In this document: in pieces, positions 31,383 to 39,826 of the stretch
How the letters are laid out: each line of letters opens with the position of its first letter
How positions within the stretch are numbered: position 1 is the first letter of the stretch
Assembly (NCBI GenBank): GCA_937975765.1
Contig: CALJUR010000087.1
Span: 1-41,348 of the forward strand
Length of the DNA stretch: 41,348 nucleotides
Reading direction: 5' to 3'
From: an uncultured Myxococcales bacterium
Lineage (GTDB): Bacteria > Myxococcota_A > UBA9042 > DTJE01
Notes under the pieces: model-generated
Database searches by the model: none
What the model was told of the DNA's origin: nothing
Seen by the model: the letters and a program-made list of their open reading frames with translations, nothing else
Made by a program: the position numbers and the translations under genes

Positions 31383-32831
31383 TCATGCGCCCGACTTCTT
31401 CCGCGGCTTCTTCCCTGCGTGGAGGGCCTGGGCGGGTTTCGGGGCCTGGGTGATGCCGAGTTTCCGCAGGCCTGACGAGACGCCGACCATCCCGGAGTGG
31501 TACAGTCCCCGGACGGTGCCCGACGCGGTGTCCCCCAGGGCGTCCAGGCTGGGCTCCTTCAGCAGCCGCTGGCCGGCCTCCGCGGTGTCCTTCTGCGCCT
31601 GCACCATCTTCTCGTACTCGCCCGGGTTGGACTCGCGCATGTAGTCGTCCAGTTCCCTGGCGTGGTCCTCCATCCACTTCAGCACGACGTGGACCGCATC
31701 GTCGAAGCGATCCTTCAGGAAGTCCACCAGTTGCTCCAGTTGGGCTTCGACCGCGCTCCCCTGCGACAGCAGGACCAGCAGCAGGCGGCCCGCGTCCACC
31801 GGGGCCACGCCGATCGAGCCCCCTGCGGACCCGCCCAGTCCCAGCGCCGCCCCGACGTCGGCCTCGACCTTGACCATGCCCCCCTTCAGGCCGACGTCCA
31901 GCGACGCCTCGGCGCCTGCCCCCGCGTGTCCCTTCGCGGTGGCCGAGGCGCTGAGCAGGTCGGCCCGGCCGGCGTCCCCGATGATGGCGGCGGCCACCTC
32001 GTCCAGCAGCCCGGTCCGCTCGGCCAGCCCGATCGCATCCCGGACCTTCCCGGCGGCCCCGGCATCCATGCGGGGCAGGACGTACCGGTCCAGGGCCACC
32101 CGCGCCCCCTCGAAGTAGGTCATCGGGTCCCTGCGCTGCCACCAGATGTCCGCCCCGACGGTGGCGCTGCCCGACGCCCCGACGAAAGCCTCGGCGCCGG
32201 CCGTCAACCTCGGCGTCACCTTGCCGCCGTCGAGCGCCGTGACGTAGATGTCGCCCGAGGCCTTGGCGCCGACCTGGGCCTTGAGGTCCGCATAGGCCTG
32301 GGCCTCCAACTGCTCCCTTCCGATCGTCAGGGGTACGATGGGGGAGGCCACGTGGAGGCTGCCGGCCGCGAGGTTCGCTTCCGCCGATGCCTCGGCGCCG
32401 GCCTTCGCGTCCTTCAGGTCCAGCTTGCCCTCGGCCCCGACCGACGCCTTGCCCGACAGGATCTCGCCCTGCATCTGCAGGAGGCCCGCCGCCGACTTCC
32501 GCTCCAGTTCGCCGCTGGCAACCGCCCCGTGCACGGAGGCCTCGGCCGAGCCCTCCAGTTTCGGGAGTTTCGCCGGAAGCGAGGCCGAGGGGCCGGTCTT
32601 CGCGGGCATTCCTGCGGCCTGCCCGGGGGGCGTCGCACCGATCGGGAACCCCTGCGCCTTCCGGTCCGCCGGCGGCGTGCGCGGGCTCAACAGGCTCGTC
32701 TGCTGCGCATACCCCTTGCCCTGCAGCCAGTCGAGGCTGCCCAGCCCGGTTCCCGGAACCTTGCCCGGGCCGGCCTTCGCGGCCGGGACCGGAGTCTTCC
32801 CGACGGGCTCCGGCGTCTTCATCTGCGGCAT
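31383..32831 (-). CDS. Ala/Gly-rich repetitive protein, unknown function
   Basis: 482 residues, ATG at 32831 with GGGGGGAA upstream. No signal peptide. Order: a Pro/Lys/Gly-rich N-terminus with 'LDWLQGKGYAQQTSLLSP' (about 33-50); a long Ala/Gly-rich region (about 95-345) built of alternating short strands ('GAEASAEANLAAGSLHV', 'KAQVGAKASGDIYVTALDGG', 'TAGAEAFVGASGSATVGADI', 'GHAGAGAEASLDVGLKGG'); a helical segment with 'LVDFLKDRFDDAVHVVLKWMEDHARELDDYM'; and a basic tail 'KKPRKKSGA'. I do not recognise it. Similar 'GAEAFAGA'-like stretches occur, from memory, in cargo-like proteins of contractile injection systems and polymorphic toxins, but no such cluster is nearby. Low-confidence guess only. 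Confidence 0.7.
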   Translation of the reverse strand: MPQMKTPEPVGKTPVPAAKAGPGKVPGTGLGSLDWLQGKGYAQQTSLLSPRTPPADRKAQGFPIGATPPGQAAGMPAKTGPSASLPAKLPKLEGSAEASVHGAVASGELERKSAAGLLQMQGEILSGKASVGAEGKLDLKDAKAGAEASAEANLAAGSLHVASPIVPLTIGREQLEAQAYADLKAQVGAKASGDIYVTALDGGKVTPRLTAGAEAFVGASGSATVGADIWWQRRDPMTYFEGARVALDRYVLPRMDAGAAGKVRDAIGLAERTGLLDEVAAAIIGDAGRADLLSASATAKGHAGAGAEASLDVGLKGGMVKVEADVGAALGLGGSAGGSIGVAPVDAGRLLLVLLSQGSAVEAQLEQLVDFLKDRFDDAVHVVLKWMEDHARELDDYMRESNPGEYEKMVQAQKDTAEAGQRLLKEPSLDALGDTASGTVRGLYHSGMVGVSSGLRKLGITQAPKPAQALHAGKKPRKKSGA

Positions 32832-32905
32832 GTTCCCCCCTGGCGAATTCGCTGGCAGGTTAGATCGTGGGGTGGAAGATCGCAAGGACCGGTCGGGCGC
32901 CGCTT

Positions 32906-34762
32906 CTAGCCTTCGCGCTGCTTCGCCTCCAGTTCCTCCCAGCGCGCGTACAGGGCGTCGACCGTGGCGCGGGCCTCGTCCGCCGCGGTGGAGGCCGCAC
33001 CCAGCCTGCCCGCGTCGCTGGAGATGGCGGGGTCGTGCAGTTCGGCCTTCCTCGCAGACAGCCGCTCTTCCGCGTCGTGGATCCGGACCTCGATCGTCTC
33101 CCAGTCCTTCTGCTCCAGGTAGGTCAGGCGCTTCGGCTTCGGCCGGGCCGCGCGATCCTCGGCCTCCTTCCGGGAGGCCGCCGAAGCCGCCTCGCTGCGG
33201 GCCGCCGCCTCCCGCCGCGCCGCCTCGCGCTGGGCCTGTTCCCACTGCACGTAGTCGCCGTGGAACGCCGCGCCGCCGCGTCCGTCCAGCCCCAGCACCG
33301 TCGTGGACACCCGGTCCAGCAGGTACCGGTCGTGCGTCACCAGCACCACCGCCCCCGGGAAGTCCGACAGGCTGTCCTCCAGCACTTCCAGCGTCTGCAG
33401 GTCCAGGTCGTTCGTCGGCTCGTCCAGCAGCAGCACGTCCGCGGGCTGCAACACCAGCCGTGCGATCAGCACGCGCGCCTGCTCGCCGCCCGACAGGTCG
33501 CCCACCGGCGTCGTCAGTTGGTCCCTCCGGAACCCGAACCGCGCCGCCCACGACGCGACGTGGATCTCCTGGCCGCGGTACCGCACCGCGTCGCCGTCCG
33601 GCACGAACGCCCGCTGAAGCGTCAGCGCCCCCGGCAGCGTCTCCCGCCGCTGGTCGAAGTACACCACGCGCAGATCCGGCGCCGTCTCCACGCGCCCCGC
33701 GTCCGGTTCCAGTTCGCCCGCCAGCACCCGCAGCAGCGTCGTCTTGCCGCTGCCGTTCGGACCCACCAGCCCCAGGCGCATGCCCGGCGTCATCACGAAC
33801 GAGACGCCCCCGAACAGGGCGCGCCCGCCCAGCGCCTTCGCCAGGTCCTTCGCCACCAGCAGCCGCCGAGTCCGGCGCTCGGTCCCCGTGAAGTCGAACG
33901 TCGCGCCCGTCGACACGTTGCGGGCCGACACCTCGTCCAGTTCCTCGATCAGCCGCGCCGCCTCGTCCACGCGGTACCGGGCCTTCGTCGCCCGGGCCTT
34001 CGGGCCGCGCCGCAGCCACTCGGTCTCGCGCCGCACCTTGTTGGCCAGCGTCTCCTGCAGCCGGGCCTGCCCCTCCAGGAACCGCGTCCTCGCGTCCAGG
34101 AAGTCGCTGTAGGTGCCTTCCGCCGCCAGGGTGCCCGTCGGGTACGCGCGGTTCAGTTCGACCATGCGGGTCGCGACGTTCTGCAGGAACCAGCGGTCGT
34201 GGCTGACCATCAGCACCGCGAACCGCGCCCGTTGCAGCAGGTCCTCCAGCCACGCCAGCCCCGGCAGGTCCAGGTGGTTGGTCGGCTCGTCCAGCAGCAG
34301 CACGTCCGGGTGCGTCACCAGCGCCCGCGCGATGGCCAGCCGCTTCTGCCAGCCGCCCGACAGCGACGGCGCCGATTGCGTGCGGTTCTCGAACCCCGTG
34401 CGCCCCAGCGTCTCGTTGATCCGCGCCTCGGCCTCGCCGGCTTGGTCCGGCCCCGGCGGCAGCGCGCCCTCGACCGCCTCGCGCAGCACGCCCTCGACGG
34501 TCACGTGGTCCGGGAAGGGATGCTCCTGCGGCACGTAGGCCAGCCGGGCCCCCTTGCGGACCGCCACGGTGCCCGCGTCCGGCCGCTCGTCGCCCACCAG
34601 GATGCGCAGCAGGGTCGTCTTGCCGGCGCCGTTCGGGCCGATGACGCCCAGCCGGTCCCCGTCGAACAGGTTCAGGCCGACGCCCTCGAACAGCCCCTGC
34701 GCGCCCCACGCCTTGGCCAGCCCGCAGGCCGACAGGACCGGCCCCACCTGGGTTTCCGCCAC
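32906..34762 (-). CDS. ABC-F family ATPase (Uup-like)
   Basis: 618 residues, GTG at 34762 preceded by GGGGAGAGG. Two ATPase domains without membrane segments. Walker A 'GPNGAGKTTLL' and 'GPNGSGKTTLL'; signature 'LSGGWQKRLAIARAL' and 'LSGGEQARVLIARLV'; Walker B 'LLLDEPTNHLD' and 'LLLDEPTNDLD'. The linker between them is charged (arginine-rich 'RRGPKARATKARYRVDEAARL'). The C-terminal 90 residues form a coiled coil ('YLEQKDWETIEVRIHDAEERL'), as in Uup. ABC-F proteins bind ribosomes or nucleic acid; Uup affects transposon excision and ribosome function. Not a transporter. Gap of 74 bases to the next gene on the same strand. Confidence 0.92.
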   Translation of the reverse strand: MAETQVGPVLSACGLAKAWGAQGLFEGVGLNLFDGDRLGVIGPNGAGKTTLLRILVGDERPDAGTVAVRKGARLAYVPQEHPFPDHVTVEGVLREAVEGALPPGPDQAGEAEARINETLGRTGFENRTQSAPSLSGGWQKRLAIARALVTHPDVLLLDEPTNHLDLPGLAWLEDLLQRARFAVLMVSHDRWFLQNVATRMVELNRAYPTGTLAAEGTYSDFLDARTRFLEGQARLQETLANKVRRETEWLRRGPKARATKARYRVDEAARLIEELDEVSARNVSTGATFDFTGTERRTRRLLVAKDLAKALGGRALFGGVSFVMTPGMRLGLVGPNGSGKTTLLRVLAGELEPDAGRVETAPDLRVVYFDQRRETLPGALTLQRAFVPDGDAVRYRGQEIHVASWAARFGFRRDQLTTPVGDLSGGEQARVLIARLVLQPADVLLLDEPTNDLDLQTLEVLEDSLSDFPGAVVLVTHDRYLLDRVSTTVLGLDGRGGAAFHGDYVQWEQAQREAARREAAARSEAASAASRKEAEDRAARPKPKRLTYLEQKDWETIEVRIHDAEERLSARKAELHDPAISSDAGRLGAASTAADEARATVDALYARWEELEAKQREG

Positions 34763-34850
34763 CGCCTCTCCCCGCCGGTCCCGCGACCGGCCCGAAGGGT
34801 CGCGGGAAGGGTAGGGCCAAGCGGTCCCCGGCGCAACCTCTTCCTTCCCG

Positions 34851-36083
34851 CTACGGCGCGTCCAGCCGCATCTTCTCGCCGGCCTCCAGCCCCCGCACCT
34901 CGGCATACCGCTCGTCGCCGGCCAGCAGCTCGACCGTCCTCTCGCGGTCCCACGGCCAGGCCGGCACCCTCACGGTCGCCCGCCCGTCCCGCACGCGCAG
35001 GGCCTCCCTCGGCACCCGCACGTCCACCGTCCGCGGCGGCAGGTCGACCACCGCCTCCAGCCGCGTGCCGATCGGTGGCAGGTCCCCGATCCCGTCCAGC
35101 GGCGCGAACGCCCCGCGGACCTGGCTCTCGGCCCGCTCGCGCGCGTCCTGCGCCCCGATCGCCCGCTTCTGCAGGCGCGCCGCCACGCGGTCCACCACGG
35201 TCTTCCCCAGCACCCGCTGGTTGCCCGGGGTCGTCACCGTGACGGCCAGGCCCGGCACCACGCGCGCCGCGTCCACCTCCTCCACCTCGAACCGCAGTTC
35301 CACCCGTCCCGGGTCCGCGATCTCGAACACCGCCTCCGGGGCCGCCTGGCCCTGGAGGCTGATCGTGTCCCCCGGATCGATGCGCCGCGCCAGCACCACG
35401 CCTGCTCGCGGCGCCACGATCCGCGCCCGCGCCGCCTCGTCGCGGGCCTGGGCCACCGCCGCCTCGGCCGCCGCCAGCCGAGCCCGCGCCGCCTGCACCT
35501 CCGCCGGCCGGCTGCCCGACCGGGCCGCCCGCAGCCGCGCCTCGGCCGAGTCCTGCCGCGCCTTCGCGATGTCCCACTCGATCTGGGCCTGCCGCTGGGC
35601 GGCCTCCGTCGAGGTCCCCGCCGCGTCCAGCCGCGACTGCCTCGCCGCCCGGTCGCCCGCCAGGTCCGCCTCCCGGCTCGCCGCCCGCGCCTCGGCGTCC
35701 AGCGCCGTCCGCTCCTCCGGCCGCAGCCCCTCGGCCACCAGCCGCAGCCCCTCCTCCGCCGCCCGCGCCTCCGCCTCCCTGCGCGCCAGTTCGGCCTGAA
35801 GGGCGCCCGCTTCCACCACCGCCAGCAGCGCCCCGGCCTCGACCCGGTCGCCCTCCCGCACCGCGACCTGCTCGACCCGCCCCTCGACCCGCGGGTACAC
35901 CTCGGCCACGCCGTCCACCGGCACCACAACGGCCCGCGCCAGCACGCGCTCCTGCAGCGTCCCGGGGCCCGCCGTCGCGACGTCGTCGCCCGCCCGCTGC
36001 ACCGCCCACGCCACCGTCAGGACGCAGCAGGTCGCCACGATCACGACCGCCGCCGCGATCGCCCCTTTTCGAGCGCCGTTCAC
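34851..36083 (-). CDS. HlyD/DevB-like periplasmic adaptor protein
   Basis: 410 residues, GTG at 36083 overlapping the stop of the ATPase gene by four bases (GTGA). One N-terminal membrane anchor ('AIAAAVVIVATCCVLTVAWAV'), a biotinyl-lipoyl-like segment ('VYPRVEGRVEQVAVREGDRVEAGALLAVVE'), a very long Ala/Arg/Glu-rich coiled-coil hairpin (about 95-215), the returning lipoyl half ('ARIVAPRAGVVLARRIDPGDTI') and a beta-barrel/membrane-proximal domain ('GLAVTVTTPGNQRVLGKTV', 'LPPIGTRLEAVVDLP'). It is the adaptor of a DevBCA/MacAB-like efflux system, likely partnered by TolC-type outer membrane protein encoded elsewhere. Third gene of its operon. Confidence 0.9.
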   Translation of the reverse strand: MNGARKGAIAAAVVIVATCCVLTVAWAVQRAGDDVATAGPGTLQERVLARAVVVPVDGVAEVYPRVEGRVEQVAVREGDRVEAGALLAVVEAGALQAELARREAEARAAEEGLRLVAEGLRPEERTALDAEARAASREADLAGDRAARQSRLDAAGTSTEAAQRQAQIEWDIAKARQDSAEARLRAARSGSRPAEVQAARARLAAAEAAVAQARDEAARARIVAPRAGVVLARRIDPGDTISLQGQAAPEAVFEIADPGRVELRFEVEEVDAARVVPGLAVTVTTPGNQRVLGKTVVDRVAARLQKRAIGAQDARERAESQVRGAFAPLDGIGDLPPIGTRLEAVVDLPPRTVDVRVPREALRVRDGRATVRVPAWPWDRERTVELLAGDERYAEVRGLEAGEKMRLDAP

Positions 36084-36880
36084 TTCCCCCCTCCCGCGTC
36101 GCCGCGCGCGACGCCACGCCGATCATGCAGCGCTGCCTGCGCCGCGCTGCCGTGCCCGGCCGCCGTCCCGTCGCCCATCGTCCCGGTCCAGCCGCCCGGA
36201 TCGTCCCCCACTACGCGCCCGTCCTCCAGCCGGATCACCCGGTCCGCGAACGCCTCCAGGCGCCGGTCGTGCGTCACCAGCAGGACCCCCCGCCGTGGCT
36301 CCACCACCCCGCGGACCAGTTCCATCACCAGCCGTGCGCTGTGGCCGTCCAGCGCCGCCGTCACCTCGTCCCCCATCAGCAGGTCCGGGTCGCCCGCCAG
36401 CGCCCGCGCGATGGCCACCCGCTGCCGCTCGCCGCCGGACAACTCGTCGGGCCGGTGCCGCAGCCGGTGCCCCATCCGCATCGAGTCCAGCATGCGCGTC
36501 GCCTGAAGGCGTGCCGCCGCCATCCGGACCCCGGTCTTCATGCGAACCACCTCGGCCACGTTGTCCAGCGCGGTCAGCGCGGGGAACAGGCTGGCGTCCT
36601 GGAACACGAACCCCAGGTGCCGCCGCCGCACCTTCGCCACCTCGGGGTCCGGCAGGCCCGTGATCTCGCGCCCGCAGACCTCGACCGTCCCGGCGTCGGC
36701 CCGCATCATGCCCGCGCAGATCGACACCAGCGTGGTCTTGCCTGACCCGGACGGCCCCATCAACAGCGCCAGCTCGCCCGCCCGCAGGTCGATGGCGACC
36801 CCGTGCAGCACCTCCACGTGCAGGCCGGCCTTGCCGTACCCCTTCACCACCGACCTCGCCCGCAGCAGCGTCGGGTTCAC
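36080..36880 (-). CDS. ABC transporter ATP-binding protein (DevA/LolD-like)
   Basis: 266 residues, GTG at 36880 overlapping the permease stop by four bases. Walker A 'LMGPSGSGKTTLVSICAGM', Q-loop 'GFVFQDASLFPALTALDNV', signature 'LSGGERQRVAIARALAGDP', Walker B 'LLMGDEVTAALDG' (the usual DEPT is DEVT; the Asp-Glu pair is kept) and H-loop 'LLVTHDRRLE'. Together with the permease and adaptor genes it forms an export system. A Gly/Ala-rich extension of about 40 residues follows the ATPase core; it has no evident function. Confidence 0.93.
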   Translation of the reverse strand: MNPTLLRARSVVKGYGKAGLHVEVLHGVAIDLRAGELALLMGPSGSGKTTLVSICAGMMRADAGTVEVCGREITGLPDPEVAKVRRRHLGFVFQDASLFPALTALDNVAEVVRMKTGVRMAAARLQATRMLDSMRMGHRLRHRPDELSGGERQRVAIARALAGDPDLLMGDEVTAALDGHSARLVMELVRGVVEPRRGVLLVTHDRRLEAFADRVIRLEDGRVVGDDPGGWTGTMGDGTAAGHGSAAQAALHDRRGVARGDAGGGK

Positions 36881-38001
36881 TTGAACACCTCCGCGGCGGG
36901 CAGTTTCAGCACCAGCCGCAGGCTCCACAGGCTGGCCAGCACGCACATCGCCAGGATCGCCCCGCAGCCGATCCCCAGCACCGACGGTGTCACGTGGATC
37001 ACCAGGCCCGTCGCCCCCGCCGCCGACTCGGTCAGCAGCGTCATCGCCACGCCGATCCCCCCGCCCGCAAGCGCCAGGAACCCCGCCTGCCACCCCACGA
37101 AGCGCGTCAGCTCGGCCGACGTCGCGCCGATGGCCTTCAGCATCGCCAGTTCGCGCCGGTGCTCCCGGGTCACGGCGTACAGCGTCTGCCCCACGACCAC
37201 CACGCCCACGATCAGCGCCAGCAGCGCCCCGAACCACAGCGCCGCCCCGGCCCCCGAATCGCCCACCCACGAGTCCTGCGTCAGCTGCGCGAACTGCGCC
37301 GTGGTCATCGCCGACAGGTCCGGGTGCCTTTGCACCGACGCGACGACGTCGGGCGCGCACCGCGGGTCCTTCAGGTCCAGCACCCAGTAGTGCGCCTGGC
37401 CGTCCGACAGGCCCAGGATGCGCCGCGCCGACTCGGCGTCCGTGAACAGGTACGGCGCCAGCGTGAACGACCGGATGCCCTTCGTCACCGCCGCCACCCA
37501 GGCCGTCTGCGACCCGATCTCCAGCGCCGCGCCGACCGGTTCTGCGGGCAGGCGCAGCCGCTGCAGGTCGAACTCGTCCACGCTGACGCGCATCGCGCCG
37601 CGCAGGTCCCAGGGCATGCCGTCCCGCAGCGTCCAGGGCACCTGCGGTCCCTCGCCGCGCTCGGGGCCGATGACCATGACGGAATCCGACCCGCCGTCCG
37701 GCCTCCGAGCCGCGCTCCAGGACAGCACCAGCGCCCGCGCCCTGGCGACGCACGGGTGCGACGCCGCGATGGCCCTCGACCCCGCCGACAGCGCCTCGCC
37801 GTTGTCCACGACGCGGGTGGACTTCGCCATCACCCAGACGTCGCCCCCGACGCGGGTCACCAGGCTGGTGGCGCCCTCCACGAACCCCGCGTAGATCGCC
37901 ATCTGCAGCAGCACCAGCGCCGACGCGAAGGCGACCCCGGCCAGCGACGCGACCAGCTTGCCCCGGTCGTGCGCCAGCGACTGGATGGCGATGCGGACCA
38001 C
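36877..38001 (-). CDS. FtsX-like (DevC) ABC permease
   Basis: 374 residues, GTG at 38001, the most upstream plausible start because 'RIAIQSLAHDRGKLVASLAGVAFASALVLLQ' is the normal DevC N-terminus; the longer frame adds unrelated residues. One N-terminal helix, a periplasmic domain of about 200 residues ('VGGDVWVMAKSTRVVDNGEA'), then three helices in the FtsX/MacB arrangement ('LWFGALLALIVGVVVVGQTLYAVTREHRRELAMLKAIGA'). Export substrate unknown; DevBCA in cyanobacteria moves glycolipids, other relatives move peptides or lipoproteins. First gene of the exporter operon, with a -10-like TACAAT upstream. Confidence 0.92.
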   Translation of the reverse strand: MVRIAIQSLAHDRGKLVASLAGVAFASALVLLQMAIYAGFVEGATSLVTRVGGDVWVMAKSTRVVDNGEALSAGSRAIAASHPCVARARALVLSWSAARRPDGGSDSVMVIGPERGEGPQVPWTLRDGMPWDLRGAMRVSVDEFDLQRLRLPAEPVGAALEIGSQTAWVAAVTKGIRSFTLAPYLFTDAESARRILGLSDGQAHYWVLDLKDPRCAPDVVASVQRHPDLSAMTTAQFAQLTQDSWVGDSGAGAALWFGALLALIVGVVVVGQTLYAVTREHRRELAMLKAIGATSAELTRFVGWQAGFLALAGGGIGVAMTLLTESAAGATGLVIHVTPSVLGIGCGAILAMCVLASLWSLRLVLKLPAAEVFK

Positions 38002-38033
38002 GGTGCCCTCGATCGACCTCGGTAGTGGTCCCG

Positions 38034-38039
38034 ATTGTA
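38034..38039 (-). promoter_or_regulatory. -10 element for the exporter operon
   Basis: The minus strand reads TACAAT 32 bases upstream of the GTG at 38001 (5/6 match). No clear -35 is seen, so the promoter is tentative. Confidence 0.4.
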
Positions 38040-38224
38040 GGGGAATTCGCCGGGATTGCGCGGGCGGGCAGGGCGGGAAGGAGGCGCGGATACACCGGAC
38101 GGAGTGCGTGAAACACCCGGTGCGCTTCCTCGATCCCTGCGTGGCTGCCTCCGCGATGGAAGGCGATGGAATGCAGAAACCAGGAATCATAGAATGCAAC
38201 CAAGGAACGCAAGGAGGTCCGGCC

Positions 38225-38374
38225 ATGCGGTACCTGACGGTCCGGAACGTGCCCGACGCGGTGGCCAGGGAACTGGACCGCGAGCGCCGTCGCCGCGGCC
38301 AAGTCGAGTCAGTGTGTCTACATCGACTCAAAGGCCTGCGACACAAGTTCTTGTTATCGCAGGGTCAGGAGTGA
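38225..38374 (+). pseudogene. Truncated ribbon-helix-helix antitoxin (VapB/FitA-like)
   Basis: The open frame reads 'MRYLTVRNVPDAVARELD' plus 'RERRRRGQ', the N-terminal strand and first helix of an Arc/FitA-type antitoxin ('LTVRNVPDxVARxL' pattern), with a strong ribosome site AAGGAGG at 38211-38217. From codon 27 the sequence no longer resembles a second RHH helix (expected 'SLNQTVIxLL') and continues to a TGA at 38372-38374. No toxin (PIN domain) gene follows. The break coincides with the fall in GC into the next gene, suggesting a transfer junction. Probably not functional as an antitoxin. Confidence 0.72.
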
Positions 38375-38464
38375 CTGTTGGGACGCCTGCGTTCCGGCTG
38401 GATATGAGCAATATGACGACTTCTAGAATTTCGGGAATGAAGACCGGACTGCGCGGAAGAGGAC

Positions 38465-38503
38465 GTTCAGGGGCCTCGAACTGTTCAGGGGCCTCGATCG
38501 AGG
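38465..38503 (+). repeat. 15-bp direct repeat and 12-bp palindrome
   Basis: GTTCAGGGGCCTCGA occurs at 38465-38479 and again at 38483-38497 (period 18). The second copy runs into the perfect palindrome CCTCGATCGAGG at 38492-38503, 20 bases before the ATG chosen for the next gene. It could be an operator, or part of the coding region if a more upstream start is used. Confidence 0.5.
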
Positions 38504-38523
38504 TCGCCGATTCAAGAACTCGA

Positions 38524-39813
38524 ATGCGAATCAAGACAATGTTGCTGCAGAGATGCATCCTCGCCCTGCTGGCTCCTGCTTGTTTTGCTTCCTCCACAGT
38601 GTCCTTGGCGCAAACCACCTCCACGACGGATCGGTCCGCCGCATTGGTGAATGCTGCGCATATCATGTTGGACGAAGGACGTCTGGACACAGCACAGGAA
38701 CTTCTGGAGAGGGCATATGCAATTCGTTCAGAGCCAGCGATCTTGAAGTACCTGGCCCTCATTCAGGAGAGGAAGGGGGACCTGATCAGGGCTCGGGACT
38801 TGTTCAGTCAGTGGTTCGTGATGGAACCAGACCCCATCCGGAGAGCGGAAGCCAAGCGATCTTTGGATGAGGTATCAGCCCGAATTTCGGGTGGTCCTCT
38901 GACGAAAGAGACTCTCCCGCTATCCGATGCCTCCCGGATGACGAAACCAGTGGAGGTTGACGAAGCAACTTCCGTCACCAAGCAAATAGCTCCCGAACCG
39001 TCTGATCAAACAGGATTGGGCTCAGGAATGGACCCGGGGGTATCTTCGGAATCGTATTTCCTGTCGGTCTTCTGCCTGCCCTCAGGTTCCACGGTCCGGT
39101 TGGATGACAAGGTCATCGGCCACACGCCGCTTCATCATCATCCTCTTCCTCCCGGTCTGCACCGTCTCGAGATCCGTTCAGACCGCTCCTACAAGCCGTT
39201 AGTCCTGGAACTCATGGTGCAGGGCGATGTTATCGTGAGAGATGAACTGGAGAGAACCGAAAGTTTGATTGGCGAGGGACATCGTAGCGGAACCCATCGC
39301 CATGACTGGATCAGGTTTCGGAGTCTAATCGGGCCCGGAGCTCTCTGGGATTTCGCCCTGGTCAGCCTGCGTAGCCGAGGATTCATGTGGACCTCGATTC
39401 GCGGAGGGGGTGGGATCTACTGGCAGGCCGCCTCCTCCATGCACTCGGGTACGTCAGGTTTCGGGGGCATGGGATACGTAGGGACCGAGTTCTCGTACTG
39501 GTGGCGCCTCAATCAGCATCACATCGGCATCAGCACGATGGCAGGATTCGGACATTTCTTCTTCGGTCCATCGGATTCAGGGGACGACCAGAACTATCGT
39601 GTCGAAGGACTGCTCCTGCACCCAGGCATTCGGTATCGGCATTATTCCTACTGGCCGAGAAACGGAAGGTTCGGATTCGAGGTTTCTGTGGAACTGCCGA
39701 TTGTTCTCGGGGAAGGGCGACGGAACGGCAAGGATGAGAACTATCGTTGGCGCAGCACCGGATTCGAATGGGCGACAGTGTTCCCCTTCATTGGTATTGG
39801 ATTCGGGATGTAA
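38524..39813 (+). CDS. TPR/PEGA-containing predicted outer-membrane protein, low GC
   Basis: 429 residues from the ATG at 38524, chosen because 'MLLQRCILALLAPACFASS' is a signal peptide; ATG 38539 is an alternative and longer in-frame starts lie upstream. No strong ribosome site. Order: signal peptide; tetratricopeptide-type helices ('ALVNAAHIMLDEGRLDTAQELLERAYAI', 'YLALIQERKGDLIRARDLFSQWF'); a PEGA domain ('LPSGSTVRLDDKVIGHTPL', 'PPGLHRLEIRSD'); then strands rich in Gly, Phe, Trp and Tyr, probably a barrel. PEGA proteins display surface or polymer-binding domains. Its GC content and codon use are clearly below all neighbours, suggesting lateral transfer. Function unknown. Confidence 0.75.
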   Translation: MRIKTMLLQRCILALLAPACFASSTVSLAQTTSTTDRSAALVNAAHIMLDEGRLDTAQELLERAYAIRSEPAILKYLALIQERKGDLIRARDLFSQWFVMEPDPIRRAEAKRSLDEVSARISGGPLTKETLPLSDASRMTKPVEVDEATSVTKQIAPEPSDQTGLGSGMDPGVSSESYFLSVFCLPSGSTVRLDDKVIGHTPLHHHPLPPGLHRLEIRSDRSYKPLVLELMVQGDVIVRDELERTESLIGEGHRSGTHRHDWIRFRSLIGPGALWDFALVSLRSRGFMWTSIRGGGGIYWQAASSMHSGTSGFGGMGYVGTEFSYWWRLNQHHIGISTMAGFGHFFFGPSDSGDDQNYRVEGLLLHPGIRYRHYSYWPRNGRFGFEVSVELPIVLGEGRRNGKDENYRWRSTGFEWATVFPFIGIGFGM

Positions 39814-39826
39814 CCTCCCGCCCCGA

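Noticed and set aside
31383..34820. Apparent fusion of an ABC-F shadow with the Ala/Gly-rich protein (1145 codons)
   Set aside because: The upstream two thirds are an alternative frame of the ABC-F gene. The ATG at 32831 has a ribosome site and the unrelated composition starts there.
38374..38520. PIN-domain toxin gene after the antitoxin
   Set aside because: No frame in this region gives PIN-type Asp/Glu motifs. Only the antitoxin N-terminus remains.
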